64,000 nt of DNA from Stenotrophomonas bentonitica (GTDB lineage: Bacteria; Pseudomonadota; Gammaproteobacteria; Xanthomonadales; Xanthomonadaceae), in the NCBI RefSeq assembly GCF_013185915.1, contig NZ_JAAZUH010000003.1, positions 1 to 64,000 on the forward strand, read 5' to 3'. Position numbers and translations under genes: made by a program. This document shows, in pieces, positions 47,563-54,290 of this stretch (positions are counted from its first letter, which is position 1; each line of letters begins with the position of its first letter). Under the pieces are notes generated by a model. That model had not been told where the DNA came from, ran no database searches, and was given only the letters and a program-made list of their open reading frames with translations.

Positions 47563-48600
47563 ATGAGCGGCCTGCTGTGCCTGTGCCGGCAGGGCTTCGA
47601 ACCGGAACTGGCCGGTGAGCTGTCCGAGCGCGCCGCCTACGCCAACGTTGCCGGCTACGCGCGTACCCAGCGCAACGACGGCTATGTGCTGTTCGCCACC
47701 GACGAAGGCGCGGCGCTGTCCAAGGCGCTGCCTTGGCGGTCGCTGATCTTCGCCCGGCAGAAACTGGTGGTGCTGGCCGAACTGCGCGAGCTCGACCCGT
47801 CCGACCGCATCACCCCGATCCTGGCCGCGCTCGAAGGCCAGCAGCGCTTCGGCGACATGTGGGTGGAACATCCCGATTCGGATGAAGGCAAGCCGCTGGC
47901 CGGCCTGGCCCGCGCCTTCGGCAATGCGCTGCGCCCGGCGCTGCGCAAGGCCGGCCTGCTCACCGACAAACCCAACACCGCCCTGCCGCGCCTGCATGTG
48001 GTGTTCGTCGACGGCCGCCACGCGTTCGTGTGCGTGGCCGACACTCGCGACAGCGCACCGTGGGCGCTGGGCATTCCGCGCCTGAAACTCCTGCCCGAAG
48101 CGCCGTCACGCTCAGCGCTGAAGCTGGACGAGGCGCTGCTGACCCTGATGAGCCCGGACGAGCGCGAACAGCTGGTGCGGCCGGGCATGCGCGCCGCCGA
48201 CCTCGGCGCCGCGCCCGGTGGCTGGACCTGGGTGCTGACCCGCCAGCACATGCACGTGATCAGCGTCGACAACGGCCCGCTGCGCGAGCACGTGCTGGAG
48301 ACCGGCCTGGTCGAGCACCTGCGCGCCGACGGCTTCCACTGGCAGCCCGAAGCACCGCTGGACTGGATGGTGTGCGACATGGTCGAACAGCCGCGACGCG
48401 TGGCCGAGCGCATGGCGACCTGGTTCCGCGAGGGCTGGTGCCGGCATGCGATCTTCAACCTGAAGCTGCCGATGAAGAAGCGCTGGGACGAAACCCGGTT
48501 GTGCCTGGAGCTGTTCCAGGACCAGGCCGGGCGCCCGTTGAACGTGCGCGCCAAGCAGCTGTATCACGATCGTGAGGAGATCACGGTTCTGGCTTGGTGA
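47563..48600 (+). CDS. rlmM: 23S rRNA 2'-O-ribose methyltransferase RlmM (C2498)
   Basis: 345 aa. An N-terminal THUMP-like/RNA-binding part (LLCLCRQGFEPELAGELSERAAY) is followed by a Rossmann methyltransferase domain with the SAM loop AADLGAAPGGWTWVL, VDNGPLREHVL, DWMVCDMVEQP and IFNLKLPMKKRW, and the K-D-K-E set of RrmJ-like ribose methylases. E. coli RlmM modifies C2498 of 23S rRNA. 24 nt after the deaminase gene. Confidence 0.94.
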   Translation: MSGLLCLCRQGFEPELAGELSERAAYANVAGYARTQRNDGYVLFATDEGAALSKALPWRSLIFARQKLVVLAELRELDPSDRITPILAALEGQQRFGDMWVEHPDSDEGKPLAGLARAFGNALRPALRKAGLLTDKPNTALPRLHVVFVDGRHAFVCVADTRDSAPWALGIPRLKLLPEAPSRSALKLDEALLTLMSPDEREQLVRPGMRAADLGAAPGGWTWVLTRQHMHVISVDNGPLREHVLETGLVEHLRADGFHWQPEAPLDWMVCDMVEQPRRVAERMATWFREGWCRHAIFNLKLPMKKRWDETRLCLELFQDQAGRPLNVRAKQLYHDREEITVLAW

Positions 48601-48622
48601 TGTGAGGTTGCGGAGGCCGCGA

Positions 48623-48645
48623 GGACACGCATGGCGTGTCGCTAC
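48623..48645 (-). repeat. SMAG palindrome
   Basis: Minus-strand unit, head GTAGCG, stem ACACGC/GCGTGT. It lies between the convergent ends of rlmM and a hypothetical gene, 7 nt from the latter's stop. Confidence 0.88.
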
Positions 48646-48651
48646 GCCACC

Positions 48652-49071
48652 TCATGGGTCGATATCGCCGCGGAAGCGCTTTACTTCCACGAGCGTCCGG
48701 AGCGCCCTGCCCAGTTCTTCCCGCTTTTCGTCGGTCTTGGCGGCGCCCAGTTGTGCGCGCAATTTTTCCTCCAGCACACCGACATGGATGAGCTGGCGGG
48801 CGAAACTCTTCCGCGATGGCGGCGGGCCGATCGACGCGCTCTCCACGAAGCGGCTGAGCTGGGCACTGGCTTCCGCAGCCGGATCGCTGAAGTAGCTCAC
48901 CTCCGGCCGACTGCCCACGTTTTCGATGCGGTGGAGCAGTTCGCTCAGCAGGGACGTCGCTTCGGTGGGCTTCTTCTCCATCGCCGCAGCCGCAAGTTCG
49001 GGATCTTCCCGAGTGCGCATGCTCCGCTGCGTCGCGCTGATCGGGGATACAGGACGGATCGGGAAGGTCAT
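48652..49071 (-). CDS. Unknown protein, second gene of a two-gene cassette
   Basis: 139 aa. The ATG at 49071 is chosen because GGGAG lies 5 nt upstream; a longer frame from 49086 is unsupported. The N-terminal 30 residues are Ser/Pro/Thr-rich and unstructured-looking (MTFPIRPVSPISATQRS). The rest is helical and charged (SLLSELLHRIENVGS, RQLIHVGVLEEKLRAQLG, EELGRALRTLVEVKRFRG). No signal peptide or membrane segment. I do not recognise the family. Base composition is less GC-rich than its neighbours, and it follows the other cassette gene by 31 nt. Confidence 0.6.
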   Translation of the reverse strand: MTFPIRPVSPISATQRSMRTREDPELAAAAMEKKPTEATSLLSELLHRIENVGSRPEVSYFSDPAAEASAQLSRFVESASIGPPPSRKSFARQLIHVGVLEEKLRAQLGAAKTDEKREELGRALRTLVEVKRFRGDIDP

Positions 49072-49102
49072 GGCGCTCCCATGCATGCGGGCCCGTGCCC
49101 GA

Positions 49103-49519
49103 TTACTTGCCCAGCAGGGCCTTCAATGGCATGCCCTGTTTCTTGTTGAGGAAATCCAGGTACTCGCTGTGGTTCCGGCTGCCCGGCTTGCCCTGATCGA
49201 GGCGCAGCGATTTCTCCATGGCCTTCAGCCCATGCTTGATCGCCAGGACATCGTCCGTCATGGCGGCGTAGTCCTGCTTGCTGGGCAGCTCGGTGTCGAG
49301 CCTGTCGGCGAACCGCTTCAGCGTCAGTTCTGCCTTGAACCCCGCGTTGTCCAGCTTGAGCGGCAGGTTCTTCACCGTCAGCAGGACATCGCGGATGCGC
49401 TGGCCGGTATTGAAGGCCTTGATCCTGGCCGCAGCCCGGGCGGCGGCCACCGGGTCCAGAGGCGGCGCCTTGGGCCGGCTGGAACGCGCAGGGTGATGGA
49501 ACAACTCCGAGAGCTTCAT
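49103..49519 (-). CDS. Unknown protein, first gene of a two-gene cassette
   Basis: 138 aa from ATG at 49519 (MKLSELFHHPARSSRPKAPP). A Pro/Arg-rich start is followed by helices (AARAAARIKAFNTGQRIRDVLLTVKNLPLKL, ELTLKRFADRLDTELPSKQDYAAMTDDVLAIKHGLKAMEKSLRL). No signal peptide, membrane segment or known motif. The Lys/Asn/Gln content and lower GC set it apart from the flanking core genes, a possible sign of transfer. Exported-effector or regulatory roles cannot be decided from the sequence. Confidence 0.6.
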   Translation of the reverse strand: MKLSELFHHPARSSRPKAPPLDPVAAARAAARIKAFNTGQRIRDVLLTVKNLPLKLDNAGFKAELTLKRFADRLDTELPSKQDYAAMTDDVLAIKHGLKAMEKSLRLDQGKPGSRNHSEYLDFLNKKQGMPLKALLGK

Positions 49520-49638
49520 GGGCGGGATTCCGGAAGTAAGGGACACAGGGACGCCGCCGGAAGCCCCCATGGCACCAGCTGCGTCACAGTCTGGGCAGCC
49601 GCGAACGGCCGCACTTCCAGATTTCGATCATTCCGGGC

Positions 49639-50814
49639 TCAAAGCCCGGCGGCGCGCTTCCACAACGCCGACACCAGCGGCGGCAGCTTGCCTGCGCACC
49701 CCAGCGCGCGCCCGCGCGTCAGGGTCAGGTGCATCTCGTCGTTCGAGAAAATGGTGTTGATTGCGTCAAACCCGTAGGCCGATACCGTGTTGTCGCTGCG
49801 CCGCTCGCGGGCCCAGCGCTGCAGGCGCTCCGGCGACGCCCAGTCCTGCCGCCGCTGCTGCGCGCCCAGCACCTGCGCATGCAGGGCGGCCACGTCGCGC
49901 AGGCCCAGGTTCACGCCCTGCCCGGCCAGCGGATGGACCACATGCGCGGCATCGCCCAGGGTCAGCACGCGGCCGGCCACATAGGCCTGGGCCAGCTGGC
50001 GACGCAGCGGGAACGCGGCGCGGCGCGAGGCCAGCGTCATCGCGCCCAGCCGGCCGGCGAAGGCGCGGGTCAGTTCGGCGTTGAAGGCCGCATCGCCCAG
50101 CGCCAGCACGCGTTCGGCCTCGGCGTCCGGCAGCGTCCACACGATGGAACTGCGGTGCGTGCCGGCCGGCAGTACCGCCAGCGGGCCGCTCACCAGGAAG
50201 CGCTGCCACGCGGAGGCCTCGTTGCCCTGTTCGGTGTCGATATAGGCCACCACGCCGCGCTGCCCGTAGTCCTGGCGGCTGACCTCCAGGCCGGCCAGGC
50301 GGCGCAGGGTCGAGTCGGCGCCGTCGGCGGCGATTGCCAGGGTGGCCTCCAGCCGACGGCCATCGTCCAGGCGCACGCGCACGCCGTCGGCGTCCTGCTC
50401 CAGCGCCTCCACCCGTGCCGGGCAGCACAGCTGCACGCCGGCGGCCGGCAGCGCCGCCCACAGGCGATCCACGAGCAGGTCGTTCTCCACGATCCAGCCC
50501 AGTTGCTCACGCCCCAGGCGGTCGGCGTCGAACTGCAGTTCGTCGCCACCGGCGGCGTCCCAGACGCGCATGCGCCGGTAGGCGCAGGCGCGTGCCGCCA
50601 GCACCGACGGCCACACCCCCAGCGTGCGCAGCAGCTGCGCATTGTCCGGGGCGAAGGCGTACACCCGCAGGTCGGGCTGCTGCGGTTGCCAGCCGGCCGG
50701 CTCGCGGCCTTCCACCAGGGTCACCTCCAGCCCGGCATCAGCCAGTGCCAGCGCGCAGGCCGCGCCGACCACGCCGCCGCCGACCACGATCACATCGCGC
50801 GTGCGGCGGCTCAT
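49639..50814 (-). CDS. ubiI: UbiH/UbiI-family FAD-dependent ubiquinone-biosynthesis hydroxylase
   Basis: 391 aa. N-terminal FAD fold RDVIVVGGGVVGAACALALADAGLEV, central ATLAIAADGADSTLRRLAGL and C-terminal FAD site VLTLGDAAHVVHPLAGQGVNLGLRDVAAL are typical of the VisC/UbiF/UbiI group, which hydroxylates the aromatic ring of the ubiquinone precursor. It is second in a ubiH-ubiI pair as in Pseudomonas, so the ring C5 role (UbiI) is likely but not certain. The start overlaps the ubiH stop by 4 nt. Confidence 0.85.
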   Translation of the reverse strand: MSRRTRDVIVVGGGVVGAACALALADAGLEVTLVEGREPAGWQPQQPDLRVYAFAPDNAQLLRTLGVWPSVLAARACAYRRMRVWDAAGGDELQFDADRLGREQLGWIVENDLLVDRLWAALPAAGVQLCCPARVEALEQDADGVRVRLDDGRRLEATLAIAADGADSTLRRLAGLEVSRQDYGQRGVVAYIDTEQGNEASAWQRFLVSGPLAVLPAGTHRSSIVWTLPDAEAERVLALGDAAFNAELTRAFAGRLGAMTLASRRAAFPLRRQLAQAYVAGRVLTLGDAAHVVHPLAGQGVNLGLRDVAALHAQVLGAQQRRQDWASPERLQRWARERRSDNTVSAYGFDAINTIFSNDEMHLTLTRGRALGCAGKLPPLVSALWKRAAGL

Positions 50815-52016
50815 GCGCCCACCCCACGGCACAGCGCCGGCACTTCGCCGCGGAAGCCCATCGCCCCGCCGACCAGCAGCGACTGCATCGAGGTCGCCTG
50901 CGCGGCCAGCAGGCCGAGGCTGCGCAGTGGCCGCAGCAGCGGTGCCGGGTTGCTGGTCAGCCGGGCCAGCCCACCGGAGAAGGCGATGGTCTGGCGGCGA
51001 TCTTCTTCGCGGCGCGCTACGTGGGCCTGCAGCAGGGTGTCGCTGCCGGGATCGGTCGTCGTCTCCAGCAGCTCGGCCAGGGTCAGCGCATCGCGCAGGC
51101 CCAGGTTGAAACCCTGCGCACCCAGCGGGTGGATGGTCTGGGCGGCGTTGCCGAGCAGGACCGCGCGCTCGCCGACCAGGCCGCGCGCCAGCACCTGCAC
51201 CAGCGGATAGGCGCTGCGCGGCCCGCTTTCCAGCAGCCGACCGGCGCGCCAGCCGATGGCCCGCTGCAGGCGCGCCAGCCAGGCCGCGTCGTCCAGCGCC
51301 ATCACCGCGTCTGCCTGGTCCCGGGCCACCCCGTGCACCACGCCGAAGTGGCGGTCGCCACGCGGCAGCAGGGCGGTGGGGCCGGTATCCGTGAAGCGCT
51401 CGTAGGCGGTGCCGTCCGGCGCGCGCGCGGCGCGGACGCGGGCCACGAACAGGTTCTGCTGGAAGTCGTGCTCGTCCACCTCGATGCCCAGCGCGTCGCG
51501 CACGCCGCTGCGGGTGCCATCGGCGCCGACCACCAGCCGCGCCAGCAGGCAGCGCTCGCCACTGTCGTCGGCGATGACCACCTGCCGGTAGCCGTCTTCG
51601 ACCGCGCCCAACCGCACGAAGCGTGCCGGGCGGTAGCGGGTCAGATGCTGCAGGCCCTGCAGGCGCGCTTCCAGCGCCTGGCCGAAATCGCGGGCGACCA
51701 CGACCTGGCCAAACCACGGCCGCTGGTACTCCGCCGCGTCCATCTGCACGCGGCCGAAGTCGCCGGCACGGGTGACCTGGATGCGGGTGATCGGGCCGGG
51801 GGCCGCGCCCAGCAGCTGCATCACGCCCAGCGCGGTCAGCGCATTGACCGTGGCCGCACCGAAGCTGAGGTTGCGCTGGTCGAACACCGGCGGCAGCGCG
51901 CCCGCCGGGGCGGCTTCGACCAGGCCGACATCGCGGCCGGCCCGGTCCAGGGCGATGGCCAGGCTGGCGCCGACCAGCCCACCGCCCACGATCACTACGT
52001 CATGACGTTCACTCAT
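50811..52016 (-). CDS. ubiH: 2-octaprenyl-6-methoxyphenol hydroxylase-type FAD monooxygenase
   Basis: 401 aa. FAD motifs HDVVIVGGGLVGASLAIALDRAGRDV, ARLVVGADGTRSGVRDALGI and AVLLGNAAQTIHPLGAQGFNLGLRDALTLAE identify UbiH, a ring hydroxylase of ubiquinone synthesis. DQRNLSFGAATVNALTALG is characteristic of UbiH rather than UbiI. It starts the minus-strand pair and is divergent from the membrane-protein gene at 52.1 kb. Confidence 0.9.
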   Translation of the reverse strand: MSERHDVVIVGGGLVGASLAIALDRAGRDVGLVEAAPAGALPPVFDQRNLSFGAATVNALTALGVMQLLGAAPGPITRIQVTRAGDFGRVQMDAAEYQRPWFGQVVVARDFGQALEARLQGLQHLTRYRPARFVRLGAVEDGYRQVVIADDSGERCLLARLVVGADGTRSGVRDALGIEVDEHDFQQNLFVARVRAARAPDGTAYERFTDTGPTALLPRGDRHFGVVHGVARDQADAVMALDDAAWLARLQRAIGWRAGRLLESGPRSAYPLVQVLARGLVGERAVLLGNAAQTIHPLGAQGFNLGLRDALTLAELLETTTDPGSDTLLQAHVARREEDRRQTIAFSGGLARLTSNPAPLLRPLRSLGLLAAQATSMQSLLVGGAMGFRGEVPALCRGVGA

Positions 52017-52100
52017 GCCGCCATGATAGTGCGTGCAGGCCGGCAACGCCCCGTGGCGGCAGGCGCTAGAATGAACGCTGGACCACCACTGCCCGTGCCC

Positions 52101-52685
52101 ATGACCCCGACCGCCCAACGCGCCTTCATCCTGTTCGTGCTCGTGCTGCTGATGGCCGCGACCCGGGTCAATCACTTCGCCGCCATCCCCGACGCGTCCT
52201 GGGCGGTGTTCTTCATTGGCGGCTTCCACCTGCGCCGCTGGTCGCGCTGGGCCTTCCCGCTGCTGATGGTGCTGGCGATCGTCATCGACGTGCTGGTGAT
52301 CCGCGCCAGCGGCATCGGCTACTGGCAGCACTACTGCGTGTCGCCGGGCACGGCGCTGCTGGTGCCGGCCTACTTCGCGATGTGGGTTGGCGGCGCGCTG
52401 CTGCGCCAGGGCTACCGCGGTGCCGACTGGAGCGCGCTGGCCAAGGCCGCCGCACTGCTGGTAGCCGCCGTGGCGGTCTGCCACCTGTTCGCGCAGAGCG
52501 GCTTCTACTGGACCAGCGACGTGGTCGCCGCGCCTACCCTGCAGGGCTGGGCGACGAACTATGCGGACTGGTTCCTGCCGTACCTGCGTACCGCTGCAAT
52601 CTATGTTGGGCTGGCCGCCGCGCTGCAGCTGGCCACCGAACAGGTGGTCAAACTGCAGCAGGCCCGCCGCGACGTGCTGCGCTGA
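52101..52685 (+). CDS. Integral membrane protein, ECF S-component-like (DUF6580-like)
   Basis: 194 aa from ATG at 52101; an in-frame ATG at 52071 would add 10 residues. About five hydrophobic segments with W/F-rich loops (TRVNHFAAIPDASWAVFFIGGFHL, FPLLMVLAIVIDVLVIRASG, LLVPAYFAMWVGGALLRQGY, LVAAVAVCHLFAQSGFYW, AAIYVGLAAALQLATEQVV). The arrangement resembles vitamin-transport S components. The gene immediately downstream is a cobalamin adenosyltransferase, so uptake of cobalamin or a precursor is a reasonable hypothesis, not shown by sequence. Confidence 0.7.
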   Translation: MTPTAQRAFILFVLVLLMAATRVNHFAAIPDASWAVFFIGGFHLRRWSRWAFPLLMVLAIVIDVLVIRASGIGYWQHYCVSPGTALLVPAYFAMWVGGALLRQGYRGADWSALAKAAALLVAAVAVCHLFAQSGFYWTSDVVAAPTLQGWATNYADWFLPYLRTAAIYVGLAAALQLATEQVVKLQQARRDVLR

Positions 52686-52696
52686 GACCGGCGCGC

Positions 52697-53251
52697 ATGG
52701 GCAATCGTCTTTCGCGGATCTACACGCGCACCGGCGATGACGGCAGTACCGGCCTGGGCGATGGCAGCCGCGTGGCCAAGGACGCGGCGCGGGTCAACGC
52801 CTTCGGTAGCGTGGACGAGGCCAATTCTGCGCTGGGCGTGTTGCTGGCGGTGGCACTGCCCGATGACGTGCGCACGCTGCTCACCACCGTGCAGCACCAG
52901 TTGTTCGACCTCGGCGGCGAGCTGTGCATTCCCGGCCATGCCGCCATCCAGGCCAGCGATGTGAGCGCGCTCGAACAGCAGCTGGACCATTACAACGCCA
53001 CGTTGCCGGCCTTGAAGGAGTTCATCCTGCCCGGCGGCGGTGAAGCCGCCGCGCGCTGCCACCTGGCGCGCACCATCGTGCGCCGCGCCGAGCGCGAGAC
53101 GGTGACCCTGGCGCGGCTTGAAACCGTCCGCGCCGAGGCGCTGCACTACCTCAACCGGCTGTCGGACCTGCTGTTCGTGCTGGCCCGGGTGCTGGCCCGC
53201 GCCGATGGACACGGCGACGTGCTCTGGCAGCACGCCCGCCGCCACGGCTGA
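52697..53251 (+). CDS. Cob(I)alamin adenosyltransferase, PduO type
   Basis: 184 aa. It attaches the adenosyl group of ATP to cob(I)alamin. The ATP-binding N-terminal signature YTRTGDDGSTGLGDGSRVAKD, VDEANSALGVLLAVALP, QHQLFDLGGELCIPG and FILPGGGEAAARCHLARTIVRRAER are diagnostic of the PduO family. It lies 12 nt after the membrane-protein gene; the pair is probably an operon with the deacetylase-like gene 30 nt further on. Confidence 0.94.
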   Translation: MGNRLSRIYTRTGDDGSTGLGDGSRVAKDAARVNAFGSVDEANSALGVLLAVALPDDVRTLLTTVQHQLFDLGGELCIPGHAAIQASDVSALEQQLDHYNATLPALKEFILPGGGEAAARCHLARTIVRRAERETVTLARLETVRAEALHYLNRLSDLLFVLARVLARADGHGDVLWQHARRHG

Positions 53252-53281
53252 GCCGCCCTACCGCCCCGGAACCCCGTCCGC

Positions 53282-54199
53282 ATGCTGGTTTTCACCCATC
53301 CCGACTGTCTGCTGCACGATCCCGGCCCGGGCCACCCCGAATGCCCGCAGCGCCTGCAGGTGGTGCTCGACGCCCTGCACGCAGCCTTCCCCACGCAGCT
53401 GGACTGGCGCCAGGCGCCGCCGGCCAAGTTCGGCGAGCTGGCGCGGGTGCACGACAGCGCGCTGATCGACCAGGTGCTGGCCACCCAGACCGAACCACTG
53501 CGCCAGCTCGACATGGACACCCTTACCTCGCCCGGCTCGGCCAGCGCCGCCGTGCATGCGGCCGGCGCCGGGGTGGCGGCGGTCGATGCGGTCATGCTGG
53601 GCAAGGACCCGTTGGCGTTCTGCGCGGTCCGTCCGCCGGGGCACCACGCCACCGCCACCACGGCGATGGGGTTCTGTCTGTTCAACAACATCGCCATCGC
53701 CGCAGCCTATGCGCGCGACCGCTATGGGCTGGAGCGCATCGCCATCGTCGATTTCGACGTGCACCACGGCAACGGCACCCAGGACATCTTCGCGGCCGAC
53801 CCGCGGGTGGCCTACTACAGCACCCACCAGGCCGGCCTGTTCCCGCATTCGGGCCTGCGCCGCGACCGTGGCGCCGGCAACCTGCTCAACATCCTGCTGC
53901 CGCCGGGCAGTGGCAGCTTCCGCTTCCGCAACACCTGGGCCGACGAGATGCTGCCGGCGATCGACGACTTCCGCCCGCAGCTGCTGCTGGTCTCGGCCGG
54001 ATTCGACGCCCACCTGCGCGATCCGCAGGCCGACCTGATGCTGGAAACCGACGATTTCGCCTGGATCACCGCCGAGCTGCGCGGTCTCGCCCGTCGCCAT
54101 GCGGCCGGGCGCATGGTGTCGATGCTGGAGGGCGGATACGACCTGCAGGCGCTGGCCGAATGCTCTGTCGCGCACGTGGCCGCGCTGCTGGATCCATGA
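53282..54199 (+). CDS. Histone deacetylase-family protein (class II, acetoin-utilisation type)
   Basis: 305 aa zinc amidohydrolase. Active-site motifs: PGHHATATTAMGFCLFNN (His-His pair), IVDFDVHHGNGTQDIF (Asp and His zinc ligands), SAGFDAHLRDPQAD (Asp ligand) and SMLEGGYDLQALAE. Bacterial members deacetylate small amines or acetyl-lysine; the substrate here is unknown. No terminator is visible before lptD. Confidence 0.92.
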   Translation: MLVFTHPDCLLHDPGPGHPECPQRLQVVLDALHAAFPTQLDWRQAPPAKFGELARVHDSALIDQVLATQTEPLRQLDMDTLTSPGSASAAVHAAGAGVAAVDAVMLGKDPLAFCAVRPPGHHATATTAMGFCLFNNIAIAAAYARDRYGLERIAIVDFDVHHGNGTQDIFAADPRVAYYSTHQAGLFPHSGLRRDRGAGNLLNILLPPGSGSFRFRNTWADEMLPAIDDFRPQLLLVSAGFDAHLRDPQADLMLETDDFAWITAELRGLARRHAAGRMVSMLEGGYDLQALAECSVAHVAALLDP

Positions 54200-54229
54200 A
54201 CCTGAACCCCTTGTAGGAATTCACCTTCA

Positions 54230-54255
54230 TTGCCCCTATGCAAGGGATGGGGCAA
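54230..54255. promoter_or_regulatory. Inverted repeat in the lptD leader
   Basis: TTGCCCC and GGGGCAA flank a 12-nt centre about 36 nt before the lptD start. It could be an operator or 5'-UTR hairpin. A GGAATT sequence at 54216 recalls a sigma-E -35, but no matching -10 was found. Confidence 0.4.
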
Positions 54256-54290
54256 GCTACGATCCGTTTTCGCCTGAATCCGAAGCCCGC

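Noticed and set aside
49520..49638. PIP-box (TTCGC-N15-TTCGC) upstream of the unknown two-gene cassette, implying type III effectors
   Set aside because: Only one TTCGC half-site matches; the other (GACGC) has two mismatches and no type III genes are in the window.
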